A stretch of 64,000 nt of DNA, taken from assembly GCF_932526225.1 (NCBI RefSeq), contig NC_064043.1, positions 5,261,501-5,325,500 of the forward strand, read 5' to 3'. This document shows, one piece after another, positions 51,901 to 61,081 of this stretch. The DNA comes from Nematostella vectensis (lineage: Eukaryota > Cnidaria > Anthozoa > Actiniaria > Edwardsiidae). The notes under the pieces are model-generated. The model was not told where the DNA came from, did no database searches, and saw nothing but the letters and a program-made list of their open reading frames with translations. A program made the translations under genes and the position numbers. Position 1 is the first letter of the stretch. Every line of letters starts with the position of its first letter.

Positions 51901-53410
51901 TGGCTGCATCTAGCTGTTTTTCCAAGTTGGACAGGAAAGGGTTCCCAGCAAACCGTTCAGATACCATAGAATGCCTATAGGGCTGTGCAGGCTGTTTTTG
52001 ATTTGGACCAGGGACTGATTTGTTTCTGAGAGTAACAGGAGGCCTAGGCGTCGGCAGAGGTCTCTTCGTTGAGCCCCCTCGTGTAGGTGGTGTTGGAGGG
52101 GGTGCCACAGGTGTGCTTGTGGTAGAAATATTTCCATAAATTGAACACTCTTCCTCTTTCTCCTCAGGTGGTGCCAAAGGCTTGCTTGTGGTAGAAACAT
52201 TACCATAAATTGGACCCTCTTCCTCAGTCTCCTCAGGTTTTTCTTTTCCATTTCTTGGAAACACAGCTTCCTCTTTAACTGATGCTGAATCCCCTATGAC
52301 CCCAGTTGTAACCCTTTCAGCAACTCCATCATTCTCTGATGAAATGCCCTCACTTGTTTCTATTTCCTCAGTTTCACTGTTTCCTGACTCTCTTCTTTTC
52401 TCAATGTGCTTCCTTGGAGGTTTTGCAGGCCTGGACCTAGCCAGAGGTCTTGAAGATTTTGGACTTACTGATCTGGTTTCATTTTCTACAACCTCCCCTT
52501 GTGGTGGCGATGGTGTTGAAGTACGGCTTGTCTCTACATTTGAAACCTCAGACACAACTTCCTCAAATTGATCATTAACAATAACATTTGAATCCGACTC
52601 TTTAGACTCTATAGATTCTGACGCCACTTTAGGAACATCCTGGCTATTGACTTCCAAATCAGACCTTGGTGGAATCGGGGGTGGAGCTTTGACTTTATTT
52701 GTTCTTTTGACAGGAGATACCACATGTTTGGGTAAAGGAGGTGCTAACTTTTTCTTGTTTGAGGAGGGCAATTGGGGAAGCCCTGGTTCCACAGAGACAA
52801 CATTGTCAACCTCAGACAATACCGAAGGTTGTTGTAATTTGGTTCCTGAATCACTTGTTATCCCAGCATCAGTGTTTGTGCTCTCAATTTGATTTTGTTC
52901 TCGTTTTAGTGATGACTCCCGATCGGGCACGCTCGGCCTTTCCCTCGCAACTTCTCCGTTGCCTTTCTTCTGTTTTTCTTTTGGAGGCAACGGAGGTGGC
53001 AACGGAGGTGGCACGAAATCACTATCCCTACACTCATTAACTAATGAAGAACTAGTCTCCAAGTTTTCATCTTGAGTATCGTCTGCACAGGGCTTATTAT
53101 CAATCTCTGGTGCAGATTCCGCAGGACTTGCTATCGCTTTCTCACTTCCTGTTTCGACGGATTCCGTCGCAGAAGTTGCTGCAACATTATCTTGTTCACC
53201 GAGTTCGCTACAAAATTTAAGCAGCCGTTTACGATGATACGGAGGTCTGATATTAAGATCATCTAAATCCTCTTCTGAGAGATCCTTTATAAGACGCAGT
53301 GAGCAAAAACCGTGCTCTGTGAGCTTATCAAAGTATCGATCCAAATGAACTTCCTTGGTTAGCCATTCGCGTAGTTCCCGTAACTCTAGCTCATCTTTAC
53401 TGCAGCTCAT
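22614..53410 (-). CDS. ARAP: ARAP-type protein: SAM, PH, ArfGAP, ankyrin, PH, RhoGAP, RA, PH (last exon missing)
   Basis: PtdIns(3,4,5)P3-dependent GTPase-activating protein for Arf and Rho GTPases, linking membrane traffic to actin (family knowledge). I spliced 44 exons, 5225 coding bases (1741 codons), every junction GT-AG and in phase: 51724-53410, 50970-51487, 50462-50524, 50002-50042, 49853-49928, 49403-49471, 48509-48575, 47981-48033, 47687-47740, 47435-47484, 47137-47185, 45545-45657, 45106-45190, 44969-45029, 44535-44591, 44074-44159, 43231-43319, 42799-42892, 41907-41975, 41661-41700, 41113-41153, 41010-41046, 40594-40643, 38323-38388, 37746-37799, 37531-37637, 37251-37320, 35263-35353, 27688-27765, 27447-27554, 27045-27150, 26621-26705, 26467-26550, 26224-26253, 25948-25989, 25720-25800, 25358-25469, 24985-25112, 24781-24900, 24417-24532, 24030-24080, 23415-23478, 23208-23257, 22614-22646. 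Start [16 protein letters not shown] opens the SAM domain. Closest in domain order and size to human ARAP2; the last two exons listed are the least certain. Confidence 0.93.
24099..24240. repeat. Tandem duplication, period 72 bp, in ARAP intron 40
   Basis: acatgaacgggttcttgact and the following 40 bases up to catagcagatagg occur at about 24100 and 24172; two more decayed copies (catgaattggttctatttac, catgacagggttctatttac) follow to about 24400. Confidence 0.85.
24985..26253 (-). CDS. ARAP: ARAP linker helix and Ras-association domain (exons 34-38)
   Basis: Residues about 1467-1597. Exons 34-35 give the charged helix [19 protein letters not shown]. Exon 36 starts the RA fold with [18 protein letters not shown], exon 37 has [16 protein letters not shown] and [15 protein letters not shown], exon 38 [20 protein letters not shown] and [13 protein letters not shown]. 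Typical RA layout (strand, Cys-Leu-Leu-Lys turn, helix, strand). Confidence 0.85.
25475..25700. repeat. Cluster of CCAAT-containing degenerate repeats in ARAP intron 36
   Basis: aaccaatca or a close variant recurs at about 25480, 25525, 25577, 25602, 25656 and 25685, separated by ataa/caaca-rich spacers. Each holds the CCAAT pentamer. Confidence 0.6.
26043..26165. repeat. Degenerate short tandem repeat, unit about atgcgtgactggta
   Basis: Roughly eight imperfect units of about 15 bases (tgcgtgactggtaa, cgcgtgattgataa, tgcgtgactattaa and similar) in ARAP intron 34. Confidence 0.75.
26467..35353 (-). CDS. ARAP: ARAP RhoGAP domain (exons 28-33, split by a 7.5-kb intron)
   Basis: Residues about 1283-1466. 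[20 protein letters not shown], then after the long intron [16 protein letters not shown] with the arginine finger (GIYR), [46 protein letters not shown] and [16 protein letters not shown]. All key RhoGAP positions look intact, so Rho GTPase-activating function is expected. The intron 27766-35262 contains the decayed repeat gene and the perfect inverted repeat. Confidence 0.92.
28000..28180. repeat. Inverted repeat of cttacg/gtaagc-rich arms
   Basis: The arm at about 28012-28063 (acgtcgatccggttcccacgcgacgtaagcgtaagcggagacgtaag, in parts) is complementary, with mismatches, to the arm at about 28128-28175 (cttacgctttcgtctccgcttacgc...gtgagaaccag). Foldback structure in ARAP intron 28. Confidence 0.65.
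28190..28874. mobile_element. Decayed pogo-like element with repeated ggtcgcttacgagagctt motif
   Basis: The right end reads ggtcgcttaagagagcggt...gagcttcgactgta, a terminus of the CAGTCGAACCTC type (complement TACAGTCGAAGCTC) seen in pogo/Tigger-like elements. The motif tcgctta(c)gagagctt recurs at about 28235, 28667, 28752 and 28828. A matching left terminus is not evident, so the copy is truncated or rearranged. Confidence 0.5.
29487..33767 (-). pseudogene. Decayed copy of a transposase-like repeat protein family
   Basis: Six or more collinear minus-strand fragments in different frames, N to C: 33384-33767 ([17 protein letters not shown]), 32111-32338 ([15 protein letters not shown]), 31893-32111 ([20 protein letters not shown]), 31524-31835 ([20 protein letters not shown]), 31012-31233 ([15 protein letters not shown]), 30718-31002 ([20 protein letters not shown]), 30419-30742 ([34 protein letters not shown]), 29487-29756 ([27 protein letters not shown]). 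I recall these blocks in this order from many uncharacterised cnidarian proteins of 700-900 residues. The Asp/Asn-rich RQDNAG and [10 protein letters not shown] blocks and the CxxC-type motif suggest a nuclease or transposase fold, but no formal superfamily can be named. Frameshifts and stops show this copy is dead. It lies in sense orientation in the ARAP RhoGAP intron. Confidence 0.7.
34363..34486. repeat. Perfect inverted repeat, 53-bp arms, 18-base loop
   Basis: Left arm 34363-34415 (ttccctgctagcagaggc ... ggagttcgc) is exactly complementary to 34434-34486 (gcgaactccagcccagcg ... tgctagcagggaa). The loop contains a further copy of actccagccca next to the right arm. Confidence 0.95.
35401..37213. 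repeat. 1.8-kb minisatellite, about 61 units of 28-31 bp, in ARAP intron 27
   Basis: The unit is approximately acacatgaatcataggcaag + catacataag, with variants (cacgcatac, catatgaatc, aagcaag for ggcaag, cacaag for cataag). Unit lengths differ by two or three bases at the acat / acatat position. Units with shared variants recur in blocks, e.g. 35580-35760 and 36370-36600, which points to larger duplications. Cysteine-rich minus-strand frames across it are repeat readings. Confidence 0.95.
37251..38388 (-). CDS. ARAP: ARAP PH domain before RhoGAP (exons 24-27)
   Basis: Residues about 1184-1282: [67 protein letters not shown]. Exon 23 (40594-40643, [17 protein letters not shown]) is the linker from the ankyrin part. 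Vertebrate ARAPs have two PH domains in this place; here RhoGAP begins with the next recognised exon. Confidence 0.9.
39716..39832. repeat. Perfect triplication, 3 x 39 bp, in ARAP intron 23
   Basis: aaatattcatatagcatact followed by ttaacgacaaatgactcgt is repeated three times without change. The rest of this intron (38389-40593) shows no exon and no other clear element except a short palindrome at 39941-39964. Confidence 0.95.
41010..41975 (-). CDS. ARAP: ARAP ankyrin repeats (exons 19-22)
   Basis: Residues about 1105-1166. [20 protein letters not shown] followed by the clear repeat core [20 protein letters not shown] and NGAD. One good ankyrin unit plus a degenerate preceding one; family members carry several short repeats after ArfGAP. 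Confidence 0.8.
41760..41926. repeat. Direct duplication reaching into the exon 19 splice donor
   Basis: gatgaaggggtaggaaagtg at about 41766 and 41851 begins two copies of about 80 bases that both end acatacat(c/t)gact. In the copy nearer exon 19 this end is the real donor (GTATGT after AGTCAAT); the other copy at 41827-41840 is a decoy donor-like sequence. Confidence 0.75.
42799..45029 (-). CDS. ARAP: ARAP ArfGAP domain (exons 14-18)
   Basis: Residues about 976-1104. Zinc finger [10 protein letters not shown] then [20 protein letters not shown], followed by SHRSLG with the arginine that serves as catalytic finger in ArfGAPs, [18 protein letters not shown] and [13 protein letters not shown]. 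The invariant-type tryptophan of the WAS motif is replaced (PHAS) and the spacing between the cysteine pairs is 17 residues instead of the usual 16. The domain ends [12 protein letters not shown]. Confidence 0.9.
43521..43945. repeat. Interspersed repeat of the 'tatagtgctt ... aagcgcttcacaa' type
   Basis: tttatatagtgcttat ... ctaagcgcttcacaatt at one end and cttgttccacagtcgg ... cggccacagagaaagc towards the other are blocks I know from a widespread invertebrate repeat family. Lies in ARAP intron 16. Non-coding; class not determined. Confidence 0.55.
45106..47484 (-). CDS. ARAP: ARAP second PH domain (exons 10-13)
   Basis: Residues about 877-975. [53 protein letters not shown] and the C-terminal helix [20 protein letters not shown] directly precede the ArfGAP zinc finger, as in all ARAP proteins. 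The acceptor of exon 13 had to be taken at 45190 (GCTAAG) rather than at the nearer CAG to keep the frame. Introns 11 and 12 show no further exon. Confidence 0.88.
47687..50042 (-). CDS. ARAP: ARAP first PH domain and linker (exons 4-9)
   Basis: Residues about 757-876. [27 protein letters not shown] gives beta-1/beta-2 with the basic K-x-R-W pattern typical of PtdIns(3,4,5)P3-binding PH domains; then [36 protein letters not shown] and the C-terminal helix [15 protein letters not shown]. Exon 9 encodes the linker [18 protein letters not shown]. Confidence 0.9.
48120..48155. repeat. Perfect palindrome, 16-bp arms, 4-base loop, in ARAP intron 7
   Basis: caataaagtaatatct (48120-48135) and agatattactttattg (48140-48155) are exact complements around attc. 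It also places AATAAA on both strands. Confidence 0.9.
50462..53410 (-). CDS. ARAP: ARAP N-terminus: SAM domain and long proline/tyrosine-rich region (exons 1-3)
   Basis: Residues about 1-70 are a SAM domain: [47 protein letters not shown] of ARAP proteins pairs with SHIP2 (family knowledge). Exon 1 alone is 1687 bases. Residues about 130-730 are low complexity, with polyproline SH3/WW-type ligands ([31 protein letters not shown]) and serine-rich acidic tracts. About 24 residues apart (near residues 400 and 424) are two copies of a module with IYGNV/IYGNI. Exon 2 carries many tyrosines in acidic settings (VYDQVD, TYESIE, VYDRVD, TYDLMG) and ends in the acidic [16 protein letters not shown]. 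This region looks like a docking platform for SH2/SH3 proteins; that is inference. Confidence 0.85.
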
Positions 53411-55428
53411 TATGAATTAAATTAGCCACAAAATCACAGCAAATCACCATTAGTAGACCAAACACCTATCACCCAGACATTGTGCATCCTTAGTCAAAGA
53501 AATTGCCGCATATTGACAATTCAGTGAGGGAAGTTTGTACAACGTTCCAGCACAGTTCTCAATAACATTCTCTCTTATGATCACTCTCTTGTCTTCCGGG
53601 CATACATACCCCTACTACGCACGCGCTAAGTAACGCTACCGCTCTCGAGATTCTTATCTTTGATTGTAGGCTAAAAAAAAATTAGAGGCACTCCTGCTTT
53701 CCAATGAGAGAGTAAGGCGCATTTGTCGAGGGGAAAGGGGGGGGTGCAGTTAATAAATAAGAAAAGGTTGATTTTCGGCGAGTAGAAGGGTGTGCACGTC
53801 TCACCTCCCATCGATCGCGTTTTCCCCATGTCCGTCTTTGACCCCATATTGCACATATAAGTTTTTGAGAGTCTCTAAAAGAGAAACAGAAATATTATTC
53901 TAGACTAGGTAAAAAAAAGACCAAAAGTATGGACAGAACCCGCGTAAACTTCAAATTGATTATGAGTGTAATCAAGTGTAATGGTAACCAATCGGCATTT
54001 TAGTTTTCGTGTTTTGTTATGATAATTCAAATTGTCTCTGTTTCACCTCTAAACACCAATCCTTTGTTCAAAGAGAAAAGAAGAGGTCTTATACGTCATT
54101 TCTCTGTTATTTATTTACATTCCAAATACCCTCTCTAGTTCTAAAAAGACCATTACCAACACCACTCTGTCTAATTCTGGTGGCGTCCTGAGCTGCCAGC
54201 CTTTTCTTTGACTTCGGCGCTTTCCAGTGATAGCAACTGGAAAGCTATAAGAAATGCCTCTACACTAATATTTTGATCAAAACAATTATTTTGTTATTAC
54301 TACGTATAGTAATGCAGACGTACTAGTGATTTTATTCCTCGTGGCAGCGACAATATTTTCCTTGCCTCAAGCCTTATTATAGAATAATAATCTTGACTCG
54401 CCGCGAAGGGTACGGAGCATATTGTCACTTATTTCGTCCAATCGCGCCCTTGAAAGGTAAGATTATTTTAACTACATACTATTCTCTTATTCTCTCGCTA
54501 TATAATGTATCTTTTCCTCGGTGATCCTACCTATAAGTAAATCAGTAAAATTCCCGTTCAGTTTGCGTTTACTCAGCCCATGTGGTAAACTATGATGTAG
54601 TAATTTGCAATAAATTGATTAATAGATATCATTTAGGCAAAAGCAGCGGCACAAACGCATAAAGCCAGCTTTGCGCGGTTTATCATGCTAAATCATCTCT
54701 ATATTCAAACATATATATGGTAGTTATTTTAATTAGTTGTAGTTTTAAGACATAAAACACTAAATTTGTTAGAGTTATCGGCACTTCGTAAAACACGTGG
54801 ACTTTGAATGAATCACTCAAAATCTCACGTAGCGAACGCCTGAACTGTTTTTCGCGAAAAAGCGGGGTAAAAGGTTTTATAATACAAATAAATTTATCCT
54901 ACAAGGTATCATACACAGTACTTCCTGACTTGAATTTGTGAAACGAAGTTTTTGAGTTTTTTCTCTTTGAAAATTTGATTTATTAAGCTCTGTTTGTTTA
55001 CATTACTTTTGACACTCAGTTGTGTGTCACACAGCAGGGCCTTTCAATACAAAACAGACTGTTGCTGTTTCCAAAGCTCCCGTTTTCAATAATTTCAGAC
55101 ATGAAAGCCGGTTTACTTGGGAGGCTTTTTAACGCAAAGATTTCACGTTGTGGCGAAGCACGTGGCGATATTGGTTCGCTCCTGCTCCGTTCATTTCTTG
55201 GCACCTGTCAACGCACAGGGAGGCGGAGTGCGATTTTTTTAGGCCACAGACACTTCAACGTCTTAGATTGCTCCTTTGTGCATTTAATGATCGCAAGAGA
55301 GGGACGCAAATCGTCTTCGTTATTCAGGAAGACGCCCTAGCAAATTAGGCTTATGATCTAAATGGTTGTTGCGCCAAAAGATGTGGAAGCCATAGGTAGT
55401 GGATGGTAGTGGCTGCATTCATCACCGT

Positions 55429-55852
55429 CAGGGGCGTACGCAGGATTTTAACAAGTTGCAGTCAAAGCATTCAGAAGCTGAAAGAGGGCGTGGCCCCTCA
55501 TCCCGCATTCCCGTAAAGATTTCATAGCTCCCGCTTTTGGGTTTGAAATTGGCGTCAGTGCGTCAGACTTTTGAGAATATTACACGATCCTCTGTCATCC
55601 TCGATCTGTCGATCTGAAATAGGACTTCAGTCGTCGCGTGGCACTGAACGACATAACAATATGTTTGGAAATCATCTGTATCATGATTTTAAAAAAAATT
55701 AAAATTATAGTTTTTATCCTCATCATATATATAAACCTACGTCATAAAAATAAATGAGTAAACATTTGATTTTTCCCCTCGTTATGCAAATAAGATCGCC
55801 AAAATTTTTTGCAATCCAGTGACTGCAGGCCTATAGGCTGCGTACGGCCCTG
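55429..55852. mobile_element. MITE-like element with CAGGG(G/C)CGTACGCAG inverted ends
   Basis: The left end CAGGGGCGTACGCAGG and the right end (complement CAGGGCCGTACGCAGC) match over 15 bases with one mismatch. hAT-like termini; about 424 bases, AT-rich interior, no transposase frame, no clear target duplication. Confidence 0.6.
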
Positions 55853-58011
55853 AGCGGATGCCGGGTAAACCGCTTGCAACCACTGTACACTTACTTTCTA
55901 GTTCAATGCGTACACTATTATGCGTACTTGCGCCAAAAAAAAGTTTGCTGCAGCAGACTAGGGGGGACGGGGATTCAGGAAAAGCCGAGCTTCTAGCTTC
56001 ACTATCACAGACAAGGGTATTTTTTAATCTAGAGGTCTTACCAAAAATGGTTTTAAACTTTTAAATGTCACGTACTTTTACTATTAATAAACTGTTTTCT
56101 TTTGTTTATAAAAGCAGCAAAATCAAAACACGCGACACGATTATTCCGTATTGGCACTTTGCGGGAAAAATCTAAAAGGAAAGCATTGTTTAGATCTCTA
56201 TCGCGTCACAATAGTCATCAAAAGATCTCAATGGCTCTCTATGTAAAGACCAAGCCAAGGAACGGAGGAACGGAGTAGTGTTACTTTAGGTATCCAAAAT
56301 TCGCGTTACGTCACGGGCTAAGAACGCGCGGGATTTCTGAATGAACTCCGTTCATATTTGCGGCGTTAGTACATAAACAACAGCGTCACGACTTTGAACG
56401 CGACCATAACAACAACGATTCGCACCACTCATGGAAAGATCGTGGCTTTTTTCAACAGCGTATGAAGCTGCTAAGGATGTAGCTCTGTAAAGAGCGATGT
56501 TTTCTGAAAATAACATAATTTGGTAAGGGAATGAAGGAGTGCTCCAGTGAGTATTGAATCATGCATATGCAATTTGTTCATAGTTTTTTTACCGGCTATT
56601 CTTTGTGACAAAGTGTATAAGTCTTCATCATACATGTTATCCGATACGAATTTATATCTTAGCCACTATTTAAATCGTCGCGCATATTTAAGTCAACTCA
56701 AATCATGTGAGTTCGTACTCGGGGGCTCAAAAGTAACACAATGAGTCTAGCTTTGCTAGTAAGATCCAGAGTAGCATCCTCTTAAGAATTAACTACATTT
56801 CGATCACCATAAGTTAAATCAATTGTATCGATTTTGTTTTCTTCGACATCAAAGAGCACAAACTGTTACGTCTAACTAGAGAGTATAATGTTGGCACGAA
56901 TGTACCGAATGGGATAATATTGGCGTTATTCCAGTTTCCGCCCAGGTATATGTGCTTACCTTCCTGGTCTTATATAAGAGCTACAATATTGATTAAGATT
57001 AGCTTGTTGCTTTCGTACAGATAGTTTTCTAGCAATTTTTAAAGATTTCATTGTAGCTTTTTATATGAATGATCAAAAAAGTTCTGTGATAAAGAAACAA
57101 ACAACCAACCTATGGTATATAAATTTTCATTTTGTTTTCGAGCAGTCGATTCTGTCAGAAAAGCCTATAGATAAATATTATTTTCCAATATACAAATTCA
57201 TAAAATATCCTGTAAGTCGTTTTGATAAGTGTGCCTTTAAAACGTGCACAGTGTATCTCCTCGGGGTACGTAAGGAAGTATGGCGATATTTACCCTTGTG
57301 GTATGTGGCGTACAATAAACACCATATCTTCTTTTCCGCTATGCGCTTTGTTGGAGTTTAGTGTGTGACTGACATGTTTGACTGTCTAGTTCAACTGTTT
57401 CCTGATAACACATACTAATGTTTATATAAATTGTCTAAAACTTTCTAGAATTATCTGATGGTAGTTAATGATTATTGACACCACTGGAATTTTCTCGAGG
57501 GTAAATTAGTCTCGTTATCATCATCTACTCTCATACTCAGATACACACTGTGTTCTAAATCGTCTCGTTCAGCGATGTTTAAGCATTGACCCTTGATGTT
57601 TTAAAGTCTCAAGTTCCGTGTCCGTGCCTTCTGATGTCGGTTGTTGGCGCCTTTGCGGCCTAACACACTCAATGATGGTGTTGATTTAATAGAAGGATTC
57701 TCTTTTTGTGTCAGAGATGTGATACCTATATAATTTGATGAAGGCCCTCAAGATATCATTTTCAAACCGAATTCCACACAGACAAAGCTATTTTTCAATA
57801 GATCCATTTTAGCACCTAGAATCCTGGGGATTGGGGGATTTTGGTAAGTAATTCTGCTGTCCCATCTCTTATAAGAACATTTTGAAGGTACTACTTTTGA
57901 TTTTTGTTTAATTTTAACATTTTTTGTACTCTTTCCCCTTCTTAGAAAAATTATATAATTTTATTAGAGCCTTCAAGACAATAATGTTTTTATTATTTTT
58001 TTACTTAAAAT

Positions 58012-58169
58012 TGATCCCCGATATAAAGATACTCTCGGTATAACGATATCGATTTCTGGTTCCGCCAACCCTAAAATATATGGAAAATAATATCGATTTA
58101 ACAATATTCTCGATATAACGCCGTAATATTCCGGTCTCTTGCCATATCGTTAAATCGAGGTTCCCCTGC
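58012..58169. mobile_element. Fragment of a pogo-like element end
   Basis: Repeated tataacgatatcgattt, tcgatttaacaatattctcg and the terminal atcgttaaatcgaggttccc resemble ends of TA-inserting pogo/Tigger elements and, loosely, the element at 14761-15270. Only one terminus is recognisable. Confidence 0.5.
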
Positions 58170-58695
58170 TATCTTATAATATACTGGAACCTTATAGTAT
58201 ACTGTATACACTGGAAAATTTGAGTAACATGCTTTTTAGCAATGTTCAGAAAAGCATACTTTTATGTTCAAAATTATTCTCAAATATATATACATATAAC
58301 TCATTTGTGCATTTTTTTTCTGCTACTCTGAAGAAACTCTTTTTTAATAACTTAATAACTTAACAACTTAATAACTCTAGTAAAGAAAATGAAATTCTTT
58401 ACACGTTGCTAGTTTTACCTACCATATACAGCTCCTTGCTATCTATTTCTTGTCTATTCAAATACAAAAGAACACAGCAGCAGTATTTGAACCGTTTAGT
58501 AGATGAAATACCATCTTTGGCAAACTGAAAAATGTTTTTTCTTACACCGTCTATTTACATCAGCTTTAAAAAATGCAACAGCGATCGATACACTTTTTGT
58601 TTAATTCAGTGTTACTATTGGGTTTGTAGAACCGAAACAAAAAAAATATGTCATTCTTTTTTTTTTTCTTTTATCAGATCAATACAGAAACAAAT

Positions 58696-60601
58696 ATGAA
58701 ATCTTACTTCACCATCAAGTTCTTCCTGGCCTTGACGTCAATAACTGGAATTCTTAACCTTGTATTTCTGGTCATGTACATTGGATTGAGCGGCGATCTG
58801 GGCTGCATGGACCGTGGGTATCCTGCCGTGGTACGCCGACAAATCTCCAGCATCGATACCACGACGGAAGACGAACAGAGAGAGATGTCAGGACCGCGTT
58901 ATGGCCACCTAGAACTACTAAATATTGAACTTAAGAGTATACTAGAGCGTTACGGTGACGCTGTGAATACCTTGGGTAGAGAACACGAAATAGCGCAAAG
59001 AAATCGAGAAACATGGAATGGTTCTAGGGAGTCTACAGGATTAGATCCGTTATGCAGCATTCCTCCGTTTCTTCTGATCTTCGTCCATTCCAGTCCGGAA
59101 AGTTTTTTGAGGAGAGAATCTATAAGGTTGTCATGGGGACGTCAAGAGAATTCTATCAATCACGGTAGCTGGGTCAGGCCTGAGAGGTGAGTAGTGATGA
59201 CAGATGGATAAGGCTGATGTACATGATGACGATATATCTTGTCATGCTTCTGTTGATGATAAAGGGATTGATAACAATTGTGATGATGGTGATGGCGATG
59301 ATTATGTTTTTCTTTGATGAGTATGATTATGAGGATGGTAACGATTATGGTGATGATTATGTCATAGCCGTAGCAGGCCTTGAATTATTGGGGGGGGGTC
59401 CGACACAGAAAACAATGGGGGCACAGCCACGCCCCTACTGGTCATTTCCTTATGATTTTTGAAAATATTGGGGGGGGGGTACGCGTCCCCAGTGCCCCAC
59501 CCTCTCCTATGGCCCTAGCTGTTATGATAACCCCACCCCTGCTACGGCCCTAGCTGTTAAGATAATGATGGTGATCGGAATAATAATGGGTGAAGATAGC
59601 GATCAAGGCGGTGATGATGATTGCGATCATGTCGCTAGATTATGACGGAATTGGTGATGATGATGACAATGATAATGATGGTGGTGGGACTGATAACATG
59701 TGAAGATAATGATCAAGACGGAGATGATAAGTGTGATCATGTCGCTAGATGATGACGGTATTGCTGACATTGATCATCTTATGATAAGCACTTGTCGGTT
59801 ATGATAATGTACTTGTTGGTTGACGGTAGTTTAAAGAACGGTTTGTAAATGATATGTCTCGACAGGACCTGGCGAACTATCTTCATTGTTGGACGAAGTA
59901 ACAACTCAAGAACCAACAACCTGTTAGGCCATGAGTCGCGTGTTTATGGAGACATCCTACTCGGGAATTTCCTGGACACATACAAACATCTATCCCTGAA
60001 AATGCTTCTTGGAATAACTTGGCCATACGAACACTGCAACGCCAAGTACATACTAAAGACGGATGATGACTGCTACATGAACATTGTCTCGCTGATTCTA
60101 TGGCTCAGTGAGTACCATACCCAACAAGGCACCGACCCTCTTTACATAGGCAAAGTGCAGAAAAACATGGCGGTGGTGAGGACAAAAAGCCATAGGTATT
60201 ACGTGTCCAGGAGTGTCCACCGGGGAGATTTTTACGCGCCGTACGTATCTGGCGGAGGCTACTTATTTAGCGGTCATTTACTAAGCAGACTTTACAAGGT
60301 GTCGAGACATAGTCGAGTGTTTCCAGTTGAAGACGCTTTACTCGGTCGCTTCATGCGTATTCTAAAGGTCCAGCCAAGACATGAAAAGAGGTTTCTACCG
60401 TTTGTTTCGTGTGATAGGTCGTACGAGACGCTGTTCCAAAGACCCATTTGTCATTTCAAGGAACCGTTCGTGGTCCATGGGGTTAGTGAGGTCCAGCAGA
60501 TTTATATGCATCATAATGTTGTTGTCATGAACTATGTGCCAACCATCTGCTCTTACGTAGAGCATCAGAGCGGTGAAGATACGTTGAGTAGACTCTGCTA
60601 A
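58696..60601 (+). CDS. Beta-1,3-galactosyl/N-acetylglucosaminyltransferase-like protein (GT31)
   Basis: Golgi type II membrane glycosyltransferase adding beta-1,3-linked Gal or GlcNAc from UDP-sugar (family knowledge; donor and acceptor not predictable). Exons 58696-59186 and 59866-60601 join AG|G to 408 residues. The start at 58696 (MKSYFTIKFFLAL) is preferred because the upstream in-frame ATG at 58648 lies before a splice-acceptor-like ttttatcag. Residues about 5-31 form the signal anchor. GT31 motifs: LLIFVHSSPESFLRRESIRL then SWG; RTIFIVGRS; ESRVYGDILLGNFLDTYKHL; KYILKTDDDCYMN with the metal-binding DDD; YVSGGGYLFSG; and VFPVEDALLGRFMRIL in place of the usual EDVYVG. The intron has GAT-rich microsatellites and a dispersed repeat. 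Three AATAAA signals follow between 60716 and 61081. Confidence 0.92.
59187..59865. repeat. GT31 intron: GAT-rich microsatellites and dispersed repeat copy 2 (59385-59545)
   Basis: gatgatgacgatgat-type strings at about 59195-59365 and 59560-59760 flank a copy of the dispersed G/C-run repeat: gggggcacagccacgcccct, ggtcatttccttatgattttt, gaaaatattggggggggg, gtgccccaccctc. It is the reverse orientation of copy 1 at 8815-8975. A 30-base piece (gccctagctgtta) is duplicated at its right end. Confidence 0.75.
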
Positions 60602-60611
60602 TGGACTCGGT

Positions 60612-60775
60612 GCCCTTCTTGATATAGGGCCGTCATATGCCTCGGGGGATACAGAGACACAAACGATATTGGTGGCACAGCTATGCCCCTTACGATCATT
60701 TCCTTGTTATTTTTTGAAAATAAACTGTGGGTGGGTGGGGGGGCGCTATAGGCGTTATGGCCCTGTCATAGCGTC
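60612..60775. repeat. Dispersed G/C-run repeat, copy 3 (diverged), in the GT31 3' region
   Basis: ggcacagctatgcccctta, gatcatttccttgttattttttgaaaataa and a gggtgggtggggggg run align in order with copy 2 in the intron 1.1 kb upstream, same orientation. Confidence 0.65.
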
Positions 60776-61075
60776 CTAACAGTGAGATAATGGTTAAATA
60801 AAAAACGGACTGTTCCAAGACATGAAACCTTTGTGTTATGGTGCTTTCTGTTCTAACCATATAGGATATGCAACTATAGTCCAGACATTTTATGAAAAAA
60901 CGTAAGAAAAAAACACAGTATAACCCATCACTAATTTGCAACAAAAGGTTACTCAGTTATATCAGCTATTTGATTCTTTTGCTATTAGTCAGCGTGCTTT
61001 TCTATGAGCGAAATTGTCTACAGAAATTGAATACCGTGTGAGTAAACAGCTTTATCAGTTATAAAATATTTCTTT

Positions 61076-61081
61076 AATAAA
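61076..61081 (+). terminator. Possible poly-A signal of the GT31 gene
   Basis: AATAAA, 475 bases after the stop codon; another is at 60797-60802. Choice between them cannot be made from sequence. Confidence 0.35.

Larger units (their letters stand above)
53411..58695. other. Intergenic region between divergent ARAP and GT31 genes
   Basis: Contains the ARAP 5'-UTR/promoter next to 53411 and, at the right end, a probable splice acceptor (ttttatcag at about 58677) just before the GT31 start codon, so that gene has at least one upstream untranslated exon somewhere here. I see no other gene. Inside are a MITE-like element (55429-55852), a pogo-like end (58012-58169) and a 10-bp repeat ttaataactt (58345-58376). 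Confidence 0.6.

Noticed and set aside
52296-53040. Plus-strand open frames of 80-99 codons
   Set aside because: Antisense shadows of the long first ARAP exon.
55020-55348. Plus-strand frames of 106 and 66 codons upstream of the GT31 gene
   Set aside because: No recognisable domain, overlapping frames, no supporting splice structure.
56464-56530. Possible 5' untranslated exon of the GT31 gene ending in a GTAAGG donor
   Set aside because: A plausible donor alone is not sufficient; needs transcript evidence.
58648-58695. Upstream in-frame ATG of the GT31 gene (MSFFFFFF...)
   Set aside because: It is part of a polypyrimidine tract followed by a splice-acceptor-like ttttatcag; the ATG at 58696 gives a normal signal anchor.
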